DNA of 64,000 nucleotides from CALUVN01 sp944323595 (GTDB lineage: Bacteria; Cyanobacteriota; Vampirovibrionia; Gastranaerophilales; Gastranaerophilaceae), in NCBI GenBank assembly GCA_963931255.1, contig OZ006972.1, positions 1,736,001 to 1,800,000 of the forward strand. Reading direction: 5' to 3'. Made by a program: the position numbers and the translations under genes. Positions 45,842 to 54,785 of this stretch are shown piece by piece. The notes below the pieces were generated by a model. That model was given only the letters and a program-made list of their open reading frames with translations, did no database searches and was not told the DNA's origin. Positions within the stretch are counted from its first letter, which is position 1. Every line of letters starts with the position of its first letter.

Positions 45842-47707
45842 ATGAGCGACAAAAATACGATTACTAAAAAAATTGTTATCGCAGAACGCGATAATATTGC
45901 TGCCGTGTTGGAAAATCAAAAGGTTACGGACTTTTTTATTCATAGAGGAGAAGTTCTCCTTGGTGATGTCTATCTTGCGACCGTTGATAATATCCTCCCG
46001 AGTATAGATGCGGCATTTGTTAATGTTGGTACAGATAAGATGGGCTTTTTACACGCTCAGGATGTTATGGGCAAAGGTACGTTGAAAGAAAAACTTTCTC
46101 CCAAGCAAAAGCTTATTGTTCAGGTTGTAAAAGAACCTACCGGACATAAAGGTCCACGTGTTACTACGGAAATCAGTCTTCCCGGACGTTTCCTTGTATT
46201 AATGCCTAATGAACCAGGGGTGAGCGTTAGTAAAAAAATTGAAAACTCTAAAGAACGTGCCAGATTAAAAGCTATTATGAATTTAATCAAGCCTGTAGGT
46301 GTCGGTGTTATTATCAGAACAGAAGCAGAGGGTGTTTCAGAAGCTGATATTCAGGAAGATTTGGAAATTCTGCTTGAAAAATGGAATAACATAATTACTG
46401 CAGCAGAAACTATGACTCCGCCAAATCTTATTTATCGTGATCAGGATTTGCTCTATAGAGTTATACGTGAAGCCTGTACCGAAGATGTTAAAGAAATTAT
46501 AGTTGATACTCCGTTTGCTATGAACAGAGTTCAGAATATTCTTCAAAACTGGCATATGAATAAAAATGTTACTGTTACTTTGTATAAAGGTACAGAACCG
46601 CTTCTTGTTGCAATGGATATTCATAAAGAAATTAAAGCTGCTTTGAATATCAAAGTTAATATGCCATCAGGCGGGTATTTGTTTATTCAACAGACAGAAG
46701 CGCTTACTGTTATTGACGTTAACAGCGGTAAGTTTATCAGTTCTGCCACTCAGGATGAAACTATTCTTAAAACTAATATTGAAGCAGTACACGAGATTGC
46801 ACGCCAGCTTCGTTTGAGAAATATAGGCGGTATGGTTATTATTGACTTTATTGATATGCTTTCACGTGCGGATAAACTTGCGATTATGGAAGAGCTGGAA
46901 ATCGCGCTTGAACCTGATAAGGCAAAACCTCAAGTTGGTCAGTTATCTGATCTTGGTCTTGTTGAATTGACAAGACACCGTCAGGGACAAAGTTTGTCTG
47001 AAATATTTACAAAACGTTGTCCGCATTGTCAGGGCAGCGGCTACTTTATGAATGAATTTAATTTTGCAACCCCGACAGCTGAGGGTGAATACCGTGCAAA
47101 AGCTGCTAAATTAAAATTACCTGTAAATTCATTTAAAAAGAATAACAATAAAAACGGTAATAATAAAACGCAGCAGCAAATTGTTCCTGTACAGGAAGAT
47201 GTTCAAAATGACATGCAGCCGGTTGAAATAAATGTTGAAAATCCGTCAGTTGTAGCGCAAAATGAATCAGAAAAACGCGAAAATAATAAAAATCGCCGTA
47301 ATAAAAATAAACGTAATAAATTTGACAGAAACAGAGACCAGCAGGATGCACAACCTCAAATTCAGGAAGATGTTCCTGTTGCACAAACATTGATTAAACC
47401 TAATGAAGACATTAAGGTTGATGTTCAGGTTACGCCGGCAGATACTCCTGCGCCTGAAGTTTCTGCAGAACCGCAAAATGAAGAGAAAAACAAATCAAAT
47501 AAAAAATCAAGACGCGGAGCCAAAAAGAAATCAGAACAACCTCAGATGAGTGCTCCATCAACAGAGCCGGCTGCTGAAGTTGCAGCGCAGGCAGAATCAG
47601 TTAATGAAACTGTTCCTGTTGAAGAGAAAAAAGTAAGACGTCCGAACAGAGGTTCTTCTAAAAGAGGACGCAATAAAAAAGCGAGTGCGGAAAATGCTGA
47701 AGAATAA
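45842..47707 (+). CDS. rng: Ribonuclease E/G
   Basis: Endoribonuclease of RNA decay and rRNA processing, 621 residues. An S1 domain (about 35-115, GDVYLATVDNILPSIDAAFVNVG) is followed by the RNase H-like/DNase I-like catalytic core. The core's TVIDVNSGKF holds a catalytic Asp, and IIDFIDM follows. The zinc-link is KRCPHCQGSGYF (near 395). The C-terminal 200 residues are disordered, with three Lys/Arg/Asn-rich blocks (NKNRRNKNKRNKFDRNRD and two others), probably RNA-binding or degradosome-scaffold segments. The size is intermediate between RNase G and RNase E; cyanobacterial RNase E is similar. The symbol could equally be rne. Confidence 0.93.
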   Translation: MSDKNTITKKIVIAERDNIAAVLENQKVTDFFIHRGEVLLGDVYLATVDNILPSIDAAFVNVGTDKMGFLHAQDVMGKGTLKEKLSPKQKLIVQVVKEPTGHKGPRVTTEISLPGRFLVLMPNEPGVSVSKKIENSKERARLKAIMNLIKPVGVGVIIRTEAEGVSEADIQEDLEILLEKWNNIITAAETMTPPNLIYRDQDLLYRVIREACTEDVKEIIVDTPFAMNRVQNILQNWHMNKNVTVTLYKGTEPLLVAMDIHKEIKAALNIKVNMPSGGYLFIQQTEALTVIDVNSGKFISSATQDETILKTNIEAVHEIARQLRLRNIGGMVIIDFIDMLSRADKLAIMEELEIALEPDKAKPQVGQLSDLGLVELTRHRQGQSLSEIFTKRCPHCQGSGYFMNEFNFATPTAEGEYRAKAAKLKLPVNSFKKNNNKNGNNKTQQQIVPVQEDVQNDMQPVEINVENPSVVAQNESEKRENNKNRRNKNKRNKFDRNRDQQDAQPQIQEDVPVAQTLIKPNEDIKVDVQVTPADTPAPEVSAEPQNEEKNKSNKKSRRGAKKKSEQPQMSAPSTEPAAEVAAQAESVNETVPVEEKKVRRPNRGSSKRGRNKKASAENAEE

Positions 47708-48023
47708 AAAAGTATTACTTTTTTATACATCATTTTTGATATTATATGTTATGAGCGTAAATTCAGGTTTATGTGCTGACGATATCGTCCGGCACATTCC
47801 TGAATCTGCACCGTCAGAGCTGCATTCTGCAATTTTTAAATTCTTAAAAGTAATGGGCGGTGTTGCACTTTCTTCTGTAATTATTTTTTCAGGACTCTGG
47901 ATTTATAACAAATTTTTTGTAAAGTCAGGTGTTGCTGAAAGTGCTGAAGAACATAATACTTTAGCTACACCTAAAAATGTTGACAGTGCTATTGCTTTTT
48001 TTATTAAACGAAATAAAATGTAA
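47694..48023 (+). CDS. Small uncharacterised membrane protein
   Basis: A 109-residue protein whose ATG overlaps the ribonuclease gene by 14 bases. Its N-terminal hydrophobic stretch (VLLFYTSFLILYVMSVNSGLCA) looks like a signal peptide, and a second helix (VMGGVALSSVIIFSGLWIYNKFF) anchors it. It is followed by the pilin-like gene 13 bases on. No family recognised; coupling to the RNase operon is by position only. Confidence 0.6.
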   Translation: MLKNKKVLLFYTSFLILYVMSVNSGLCADDIVRHIPESAPSELHSAIFKFLKVMGGVALSSVIIFSGLWIYNKFFVKSGVAESAEEHNTLATPKNVDSAIAFFIKRNKM

Positions 48024-48036
48024 CCGGAGGTGTTTG

Positions 48037-48270
48037 ATGTTTAAAAATGGTTTTGGCGCAATAGATATGTTAATCGCACTTGTAATAATAGCAGCATTAT
48101 TTGCATTTGCGATGCCCGCATTGAAAGGTGTCGGCGGTGGTAATCTTAAAGATTCCTCCATCAACTATGAAAGTGTTCAGGAACAGGTTGACAACAAAAT
48201 TAATGAAATTGAAAATATGCGTATGCAATCTGTTAATTATAATCAGCAATCTTCTAATCAGGAGTTTTAA
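48037..48270 (+). CDS. Tiny type IV pilin-like protein
   Basis: A 77-residue protein starting MFKNGFGAIDMLIALVIIAALFAFAMPALKGV, a short leader followed by a pilin-type helix. The Gly-Phe cleavage junction (NG|FG) is present, and residue 5 after it is Asp instead of the usual Glu. The rest is Asn/Gln/Glu-rich. GGAGG at 48026-48030 sets the start. It would be an exceptionally small pseudopilin. No pilus machinery is adjacent. Confidence 0.6.
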   Translation: MFKNGFGAIDMLIALVIIAALFAFAMPALKGVGGGNLKDSSINYESVQEQVDNKINEIENMRMQSVNYNQQSSNQEF

Positions 48271-48944
48271 TTTTTATTATTAAATTCGTCTATTAGATTT
48301 TGGCTTGTTGTTAATATTTCCTCCATTTGTTCCTTAGATAGTTGTCCGCAAGGTTTGTGGGTATAACTGTTTATTAGCGTTCCATCGCTTCTCAATTCAT
48401 AATCGTATCCCCACGGGTTAAATTTTTTATTACTATCATTAAATGTCAAAGTTTTAATTGTTCCATCTTTATTCATGCTTATCGATGTGACGGGATGGCT
48501 ATGTGATACAAAACCGCTTGGGTATTTGTGTTTATTGTAAACATGGTATAAGCGTCCGGGATTACAATAAGAAAATGGATCCTGAAGCCTTAGATTTTCA
48601 TCTGTTTGCAAGGTATGCAGAACATCAAGAGCCGTTTTTTCAGAGTCATTTAGTTCACGTTTTATGTTTCCGTTTTTATCAACGCAATCTTCCGGCAGAT
48701 AAATTTTTTCAGATGCTTTTAAATTGTTCATTTTTTCTATGGTCGTCAGATTATTCAGCTTTGCTATCATCAGCATTAATGTACTGATTTCCTGATTTGT
48801 TGCATTTTGATGCAGTGCTTGTTTTGCCAGCGACCATAAACTTTCACCCTTTTTAAGGGTATGTTCTTTTTTGTTTTTAATTTCAGGTAATTTAGCCATA
48901 ACAGCATTGATATACTGTTGTTCCTGACTGATTTGTACAGACAT
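48267..48944 (-). CDS. LysM-like domain protein
   Basis: A 225-residue protein. EHTLKKGESLWSLAKQAL followed by IAKLNNLTTIEKMNNLKASEKIYLPED (residues about 27-97) is a LysM-type peptidoglycan/chitin-binding pattern. The rest, with LYHVYNKHKYPSGFVSHSHPVTSISMNKDGTI, is not recognised. There is no signal peptide, so it may act inside the cell or be exported by another route. It overlaps the end of the pilin-like gene by 4 bases, convergently. Confidence 0.65.
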   Translation of the reverse strand: MSVQISQEQQYINAVMAKLPEIKNKKEHTLKKGESLWSLAKQALHQNATNQEISTLMLMIAKLNNLTTIEKMNNLKASEKIYLPEDCVDKNGNIKRELNDSEKTALDVLHTLQTDENLRLQDPFSYCNPGRLYHVYNKHKYPSGFVSHSHPVTSISMNKDGTIKTLTFNDSNKKFNPWGYDYELRSDGTLINSYTHKPCGQLSKEQMEEILTTSQNLIDEFNNKN

Positions 48945-49010
48945 TTTTTCCCTTTCTATTTTCCCCTATGTTATTAATAACAATTTGGGGATAGAAAAAT
49001 TGCCTGAATT

Positions 49011-49970
49011 CTATTTTGTTGCAGCTATAATTTCACGATTCTTAATATTTTGGTTTTCGTGAATAATCTCAATCATCTCCATTAATATTTTATTGTAAGG
49101 CGTCGGAATATTATGTTTAAGCCCTAATTTAACGATTGTACCTGCAAAAATATCTACCTCTGTTTTTCTGCCGGCTTCTATATCCTGTAGCATTGAGGTT
49201 TTCCCTTCCGGAATCATTCCTCGGATTAGGTTTATCGTTTCAGGAATAAGGGTTTCCGTATTTTGGACGCCCTCTGCTTTTGCTATTTCTACACATTCCT
49301 GCATAACTTCTCTGGCAAAATTTTTGAACACTTCATTTTTCTGCATATCTCCAAACGTCATTCTAAGAATTGCTGAAACTTGATTGCAGGTTACGTTGAG
49401 CATAAATTTTAACCATTGTGCATAGTACATATCTGACGGAATTTTGTAATTTATTCCCATACTGTCAAAATATCTTTTTACTCGAAGTGTTTTTTCTGAT
49501 AATACTGTATTGGGATTTTTCTCTCCGAAGTTTATAATATTGACGTCATCGTGAGTAATATTTCTGCCCTCTCTTATTGCGCTGTGCCCTATAAAGAATG
49601 CAAGCAGTACTTTATCCCAGCCGTATTTTGCAGCTATTACTTCTTCGCTTGTAACTCCGTTTAGAAGCGAGAGGATAATAGTATCATCTTTGACAAAATT
49701 TTTCATGTTTTCTAAAGCATCGTTTAATCCGTTATTTTTTGTCGCAATTATTATTAAATCAGCTTTAAAATTATTGTCGGTAGGAAGAATATAATTGAAA
49801 TTCAGCTCTCGCCCATTGAATATTATGGGATTTTTTATATAACGCTCTTTTCTTTCTCTGTCAACGAGAACTCTTAAATTTTCAGGGGTTTTGTTATGAA
49901 TTTTGTCGGCATAAATGCTTCCTATTGCGCCAATGCCGCATATAATTACGTTTTTAATGTCACTTTCCAT
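49011..49970 (-). CDS. Ketopantoate reductase family protein (PanE/ApbA)
   Basis: NADPH-dependent 2-dehydropantoate 2-reductase family, pantothenate pathway. Rossmann motif VIICGIGAIGSIYADKI, then KLIIIATKNNG-like segment (ADLIIIATKNNG), catalytic Lys region LKFMLNVTCNQVSAIL, and the C-terminal helical domain with EIDIFAG-type TEVDIFAGTIVKLGLKHNIPTPYN. Length of 319 is normal. The neighbouring genes are unrelated to coenzyme A, so panE is likely but other ApbA-family reductases cannot be excluded. Confidence 0.8.
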   Translation of the reverse strand: MESDIKNVIICGIGAIGSIYADKIHNKTPENLRVLVDRERKERYIKNPIIFNGRELNFNYILPTDNNFKADLIIIATKNNGLNDALENMKNFVKDDTIILSLLNGVTSEEVIAAKYGWDKVLLAFFIGHSAIREGRNITHDDVNIINFGEKNPNTVLSEKTLRVKRYFDSMGINYKIPSDMYYAQWLKFMLNVTCNQVSAILRMTFGDMQKNEVFKNFAREVMQECVEIAKAEGVQNTETLIPETINLIRGMIPEGKTSMLQDIEAGRKTEVDIFAGTIVKLGLKHNIPTPYNKILMEMIEIIHENQNIKNREIIAATK

Positions 49971-50072
49971 ATTTGAATAATATCATATTTTTATTGTCTT
50001 GTATACACTTTTTGTTAGCATTTTGTTAGGAATCTTATTAAGATTTTATAAAGGACTGTCGTTACAATCACA

Positions 50073-50136
50073 AGAACAATTATTTTCGGAACACGCTTCC
50101 GCCCTGCTCTCGCTATCGTCCTCAAATAATTGTTCT
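50073..50136 (-). repeat. Solitary inverted-repeat element related to the 87-bp array
   Basis: A 64-base palindromic element with perfect 13-bp ends AGAACAATTATTT / AAATAATTGTTCT. On the minus strand its core (TTATTTGAGGACGATAGCGAG and GTGTTCCGAAAATAATT) matches the unit of the 87-bp tandem array at 38960-39454. It is therefore a dispersed REP/MITE-like family with one solo and one amplified copy. The surrounding gap to 50153 contains nothing else. Confidence 0.75.
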
Positions 50137-50153
50137 GGCGGATTTATATTTTA

Positions 50154-51545
50154 TTAGAACCTGAAATATATGAACGGGTTATACGTAGATGCTGCAATAG
50201 ATGCTGATGAAAGTATAAACAGCACCAGAAGCCATATATTAACAAGTAGTTTGACAGGTTTTTTCTCTATGTGAATCATATTTCTGAAAATTGGCATTGC
50301 GCAGAGTATTGCAATTATAAGAGTTACAATTTCAACATTATCCACATAATACATCATTGTGTAAGTTATGTCATGAACTTTTACCATGCCGAACATATTT
50401 TTAAGATATGTCCACGCGTAAGCCATATCATCTGCTCTGAACATAACCCAGCCAATTACAAATACGAATATAGTATAAATGTGTTTAAGTATTTTAACCG
50501 GAAGTTTATCAGTATCGTTGTGCCAGCCGGTCATTTTTTCAAGGATTATGAAAAATCCGTTCCAGATGCCCCAGAATACAAAGTTCCAGCTTGCCCCGTG
50601 CCAGATGCCGGTCAGGAGGAATACAATCCCGAGATTTATGTAAGTTCTGTTTTTGCTTATACGGTTGCCGCCAAGCGGAATGTACACATATTGCTTAAAC
50701 CATGTGGAAAGCGATATATGCCATCTTCTCCAAAATTCCGTAATGGATTTTGATATATACGGATAATTGAAGTTTTCCATAAACTGAAATCCGAAAATCA
50801 GACCTAAACCGATTGCCATATCAGAATAACCTGAAAAGTCATAATACAACTGTAAGGTATAAGAAATACTTCCCAGCCAAGCGACAAGCGGTGAGAACGT
50901 ATCTGCGGGTTGTGTGAAAATTTTATCAGCAATCGCACCCAGCGTGTTTGCAATAAGCATTTTCTTTGATAAACCGATGATGAATCTTTTCACTCCGACG
51001 GTTACTTTATCAAAGTTAACCTCTCTGTCTTCAATCTGGTCAGCAACATCGTGGTATTTGACAATAGGACCTGCTATTAATTGAGGGAAAAGGCATATAA
51101 AAAGTGCAAGTTTGTAGATATCTTTCTGCGCCTTGCAATCCCCTCTGTATACATCAATAACATAAGAAATAGCCTGAAACGTATAGAATGAAATTCCGAT
51201 AGGCATAATAACATCAATAGCATTGATATTGGCATGTAAAAGGTTATTAATATTATCAATAATAAAGTTGAAGTATTTGAAGTAAATTAGAAATCCTAAA
51301 TCAAGAACTACGGTAGATAGCAGTGCCAGTTTTTTGAGGTGTACTTTTTCGATGACAATAGCACCGAAATAGTTAATAACAATGGTAAGCAGCATTATCG
51401 CAAGATATTTAGGCTCACCCCACGCATAAAAAAGGATGCTTGCCGCGAGCAGTATAGGGTTATGAAACCGTTTGCTGCTCAATAGATACAGCGCACATAC
51501 AATCGGTAAAAACATAAATACAAATGTCATTGAACTAAATAGCAT
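50154..51545 (-). CDS. MBOAT-family O-acyltransferase (AlgI-like)
   Basis: Polytopic membrane protein, 463 residues, that passes acetyl groups across the membrane for polysaccharide O-acetylation. Family features: YFKYFNFI, LIAGPIVKYHDV, FSGYSDMAIGLGLIFGFQF, FWRRWHISLSTWFKQYVYIPLGG, and the catalytic His in LTGIWHGASWNF. It lies 3 bases after the AlgX-like gene segment, forming a cassette with two AlgJ/AlgX-like proteins as in alginate and similar acetylation systems. The modified polymer is unknown; no glycan synthesis genes are in view. Confidence 0.9.
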   Translation of the reverse strand: MLFSSMTFVFMFLPIVCALYLLSSKRFHNPILLAASILFYAWGEPKYLAIMLLTIVINYFGAIVIEKVHLKKLALLSTVVLDLGFLIYFKYFNFIIDNINNLLHANINAIDVIMPIGISFYTFQAISYVIDVYRGDCKAQKDIYKLALFICLFPQLIAGPIVKYHDVADQIEDREVNFDKVTVGVKRFIIGLSKKMLIANTLGAIADKIFTQPADTFSPLVAWLGSISYTLQLYYDFSGYSDMAIGLGLIFGFQFMENFNYPYISKSITEFWRRWHISLSTWFKQYVYIPLGGNRISKNRTYINLGIVFLLTGIWHGASWNFVFWGIWNGFFIILEKMTGWHNDTDKLPVKILKHIYTIFVFVIGWVMFRADDMAYAWTYLKNMFGMVKVHDITYTMMYYVDNVEIVTLIIAILCAMPIFRNMIHIEKKPVKLLVNIWLLVLFILSSASIAASTYNPFIYFRF

Positions 51546-51548
51546 TAG

Positions 51549-52625
51549 TTATTTTTCTCCTTTTAATTTCTTCTTTGTTAGAGATGGAACTATTCTCTCT
51601 ACACTTTCCAATAATATGATATCGGAATCTTTTATTTTGTTAAAATTAATTCTATTTTGGTTGTAATCGTAAATTGTATTTTTAAATGTTTCATTTATAT
51701 ATGGCATCCATGCAAATGTAAAAGAATCTCTGTAGATGTAAATATTATATTTTTTATTTTTATTTGTGCAGAATTGTACTTCTTTTCGCCAGTTGTTTAT
51801 AGTAGAACATTTTGCTTCTTGATTTTTTATATACGGTTTTTTATATACAGTTTCATCTTTATATTTTTGATTTTTGTAAAGCATGTTGTGTAAATCATAT
51901 TCAGTACGGTTATCTATTGTATATTTATTAATAGCTAGTGCAGTTATTGGAAAATCTTTTTTTATTTCTTTCATAAGTTCAATGTATCCCACATATCCAC
52001 CCAATAAATTCCAGTGGGTATCCATTTTATAGTAAAGTACCCCCTTATTTTTGGCTTTTCGCAATGCTTCATATGGATAAATTACTTTTACAGTAGTGTT
52101 TTTATGCAAATATTCTATCAGTTGTTCTGTTTTACTGTTTTTATTCTCTTTTACTTTTAATATATATGTTGGAAAGTATTCATCATAAATTTTATTTTTG
52201 TCTGGGGCAATGAATAAATAAAATTTTTTATTATGTTTATTGCAATAGTCATTTACACTTGTTAAATAGGATGCGATATTTTCTAATTGTTGTTGAGTAT
52301 AAAATTCTTTATTTGTGTAATTAATAATTGAATTTTCTCCTTTATAAAACAACCATTTATTTTCTTTGTTACCCAGAACTCTTTCGGTGTCAATTTTTTG
52401 TTGTAAATTTAATTGGAGATATTTAAAATCATAAATGATTTTGTCCCTGAAATTAAACCTGTCGGAAAACCAGTTGTCAAAGTCTTTACCGTAGTTGAAG
52501 TTCAAGCCTCCCTTTGTTTTGAATAACGGTTTGTATGTGGCAAGAGTTCTGTTTTCAGCTTTAGAAGTTTTTTCGTTGGAAATTCTCATCATCGGTATAA
52601 ACATAATCAGGAAAAATATAGCCAA
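51549..52625 (-). CDS. AlgJ/AlgX-like SGNH acetyltransferase, 3' part of a frameshifted gene
   Basis: This frame codes the catalytic part of a periplasmic polysaccharide O-acetyltransferase. Asp-His pair in MDTHWNLLGGYVGY, Ser nucleophile in IYRDSFTFAW, and the family-typical ENRTLATYKP and DFDNWFSDRFNFRDKIIYD. The frame is open without a start well upstream, to the poly-C tract at 52919-52931, where translation reads GGGALYGLKLRDGKRKIN onward. It contains two membrane helices (ILVLLIITIVTYLVAF, IVFLAIFFLIMFIPMM). TTG at 52625 is just the first possible start. It belongs with the fragment at 52868-53221 as one protein of about 557 residues, out of frame in this sequence. Confidence 0.8.
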   Translation of the reverse strand: MAIFFLIMFIPMMRISNEKTSKAENRTLATYKPLFKTKGGLNFNYGKDFDNWFSDRFNFRDKIIYDFKYLQLNLQQKIDTERVLGNKENKWLFYKGENSIINYTNKEFYTQQQLENIASYLTSVNDYCNKHNKKFYLFIAPDKNKIYDEYFPTYILKVKENKNSKTEQLIEYLHKNTTVKVIYPYEALRKAKNKGVLYYKMDTHWNLLGGYVGYIELMKEIKKDFPITALAINKYTIDNRTEYDLHNMLYKNQKYKDETVYKKPYIKNQEAKCSTINNWRKEVQFCTNKNKKYNIYIYRDSFTFAWMPYINETFKNTIYDYNQNRINFNKIKDSDIILLESVERIVPSLTKKKLKGEK

Positions 52626-52867
52626 GAAAACAATATCAATCCTCGATTTATTTTTGTTGATTTTAAAATCAGCGAGGTATGAAGTGAATTTAAAAGCAAC
52701 AAGATAAGTAACAATCGTAATAATTAAAAGTACAAGAATGTCGAATTTTATACTCGCTCTGACATTTAGATTTTTATCGTAAGTTATACTGAACTGATTT
52801 TGTTTTGGTTTAAAAAAGAGTTTATTATTTTCAATTTTTAAATCAGCACCCTGCGCAGAAAAGTTTT

Positions 52868-53221
52868 CTAAATCATTAATTTTGCGCTTGCCGTCCCTGA
52901 GTTTAAGCCCGTAGAGAGCCCCCCCCCCCCCTTAGCGGAATTTAGTGTTATTAGTAGTTTCAGCCTTTTGGGTGCGAACGGCTTTTTGAATGAAAACTTC
53001 AAATGAGCATTGTTTTTGATTTTTCCCTCGGTTCTCTGGTAGTAGCATTTTTTGAAGTTGTCGGAGTTGTGTTTGTTCAATTGGACTTCAACCTGTTCAA
53101 TATTATTCCCTTGAATATTGAAAGATATATCAATAGGTTTTCTTATAAGCCAGTAGTTATGACTTCCCCATACTGCAAGCAGTGTCAGGATAATCGAAAT
53201 AATTACTCTCTTCTTAATCAT
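52868..53221 (-). CDS. N-terminal part of the frameshifted AlgJ/AlgX-like gene
   Basis: 117 residues: a membrane helix (VIISIILTLLAVWGSHNYWL), then a beta-rich extracytoplasmic segment ending RLKLLITLNSAKGGGG at the poly-G tract. After the tract this frame gives 16 unrelated residues and a stop. Deleting two G's or adding one would join it to the open frame of the catalytic part downstream. The start is ATG at 53221. In this form it should yield a short, inactive membrane peptide. Confidence 0.75.
   Translation of the reverse strand: MIKKRVIISIILTLLAVWGSHNYWLIRKPIDISFNIQGNNIEQVEVQLNKHNSDNFKKCYYQRTEGKIKNNAHLKFSFKKPFAPKRLKLLITLNSAKGGGGLSTGLNSGTASAKLMI
52919..52931. repeat. 13-base homopolymer C tract (poly-G on the coding strand)
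   Basis: Thirteen consecutive C's in an AT-rich sequence, inside a coding region. Tracts of this length are prone to slipped-strand mispairing. The present length puts the gene out of frame; 11 or 14 would restore it. A homopolymer length error in the assembly is the alternative. Confidence 0.9.
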
Positions 53222-53332
53222 TCATCCACCCTTATATTCTTAACATGTTAAGTTTATATTAAAAATTCTTACTGTCTATTACTTTTTAGTTTTTATCGGA
53301 ATATTGTTTCTAAAATTTTACATTCTAAATAT

Positions 53333-54640
53333 TTAATACATAAATGCAAACGGGCTTTTTAGATGAAACATTATTATCATTGCGTCAGGTTTGTATGTTC
53401 TGGCAATGTCTTCATATTTTTTTATCTTGAATGCCGGAATATCGCTAATTCTGAATTTTTTCGTCTCTTTAAAGCTTGTATGTAAGAAAAATTTTATGCT
53501 TTCAACGTAAGAATTTCCTATCAGCATAAGTTTATAATGCCCATCCGGATTTATTGCTGTGGTATCATATTTCCCTGTAAATTTTATTCTCTCCGGATAT
53601 TTATAATCATAATATTCATATTCAGTTGTTAAAAGTTCTGGTGCGTTAATATTGCTGTTTATATACCCCCATCCGTTTGTGTATTCTCTGTTCCACTCTG
53701 CACGGACTTTTTTATTTTGTGATATTTTGAATTCGCTCAACGGTGTTACACGAAGCAGCGGCAAGTCTTTTTTCATTTCATTTATCAGTTTTTTGTATAA
53801 AATATACGCACCGTAGTCTGTCAGATGGTGGTCGGTTTTGAAATATATATATTTGCCGTCTGCCTGTTCTCTGAAATCTTCCTCGGGATAGATAATTTTT
53901 ATAGTATTGTGTTTTTGCGAATAATTTATTAATCCTGTAAAATCAGATTTTGCAGCTTTTTTGAATTTTAAATCATATTCTCTATAGTAATAGCTTACCG
54001 GAGGTATAAGTACAATGTATAATTTTATATTCTGTTCATCACAAAAATGCTGTAGTCTGGTCAAATTTTTGATAATTTTTTTATCTATATTGGGAGAATA
54101 TGCTTTCGCATGCTCTTTTGTTTTATATCCAAGTAGGAAACCATTCTTTTTGTATATGTAAATATTATTTACGACAAAGCGGTTTAAAGAGAGTGTATAA
54201 AAAAGTTGCGTTCGCCATCTTATAACTTTATCTCTGAAACGGAAATTATCAGAGAACCATTCTTCAAAGTCTTTAGGATAGTTTAAATTTATAGTATAAC
54301 CATTTATCCAGAAAGGTTTGTATACAGCAAGTTTTCTGTTTTCATTATAAGACGTGCCGAAATTTGTAATTTTGCTCATAGGAATTACAAGCAATAGAAA
54401 AAATATCCCGATAAAAGTTAAATCTATAGCATATCGGCATTGTAAAAGGTTCTGTTTATCTAATGCAAGAAGCAAATTTGCTATCAATTTAAAAAATAAA
54501 AAAGTTAGCAGTAAAAATTGGGCAGTGCATAATAAAAAGTTTTCATTATGTACTATTAAATCAGGTATGAATATTTTATTTATATATACCAGGCTGAACA
54601 AAATTGTAAATATCAGACTAATTTTATATGTTTTTTTCAT
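53333..54640 (-). CDS. AlgJ/AlgX-like SGNH acetyltransferase
   Basis: A 435-residue membrane-anchored periplasmic protein with three N-terminal helices. Catalytic motifs: Asp-His in FKTDHHLTDYGAY (near 270) and Ser in MLIGNSYVES (near 377). It also has ENRKLAVYKP and DFEEWFSDNFRFRDKVI, the same block as in the frameshifted neighbour, of which it is a paralogue. It is intact. Expected to transfer acetyl groups to a surface polysaccharide after export by the MBOAT protein downstream. It begins the cassette (transcribed from 54640 downward). Confidence 0.85.
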   Translation of the reverse strand: MKKTYKISLIFTILFSLVYINKIFIPDLIVHNENFLLCTAQFLLLTFLFFKLIANLLLALDKQNLLQCRYAIDLTFIGIFFLLLVIPMSKITNFGTSYNENRKLAVYKPFWINGYTINLNYPKDFEEWFSDNFRFRDKVIRWRTQLFYTLSLNRFVVNNIYIYKKNGFLLGYKTKEHAKAYSPNIDKKIIKNLTRLQHFCDEQNIKLYIVLIPPVSYYYREYDLKFKKAAKSDFTGLINYSQKHNTIKIIYPEEDFREQADGKYIYFKTDHHLTDYGAYILYKKLINEMKKDLPLLRVTPLSEFKISQNKKVRAEWNREYTNGWGYINSNINAPELLTTEYEYYDYKYPERIKFTGKYDTTAINPDGHYKLMLIGNSYVESIKFFLHTSFKETKKFRISDIPAFKIKKYEDIARTYKPDAMIIMFHLKSPFAFMY

Positions 54641-54785
54641 GGTTTCTGATTTTATATTATAAAAATGTTTATTTTATTTCATTATTTTTACTTTTGTTAA
54701 TATTTCTCTTAAAAAAGGCAAATTTCTATTAAAAAAATACTTTATAAATATATAGGTAGTAGTGTTAATTAGTGTGAAAGTGTAA

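Noticed and set aside
52868..53221. Independent small membrane protein
   Set aside because: Its reading frame ends 16 residues after a 13-base G tract while the neighbouring frame is open across the tract and continues with the missing domain, so it is the N-terminal part of the acetyltransferase gene.
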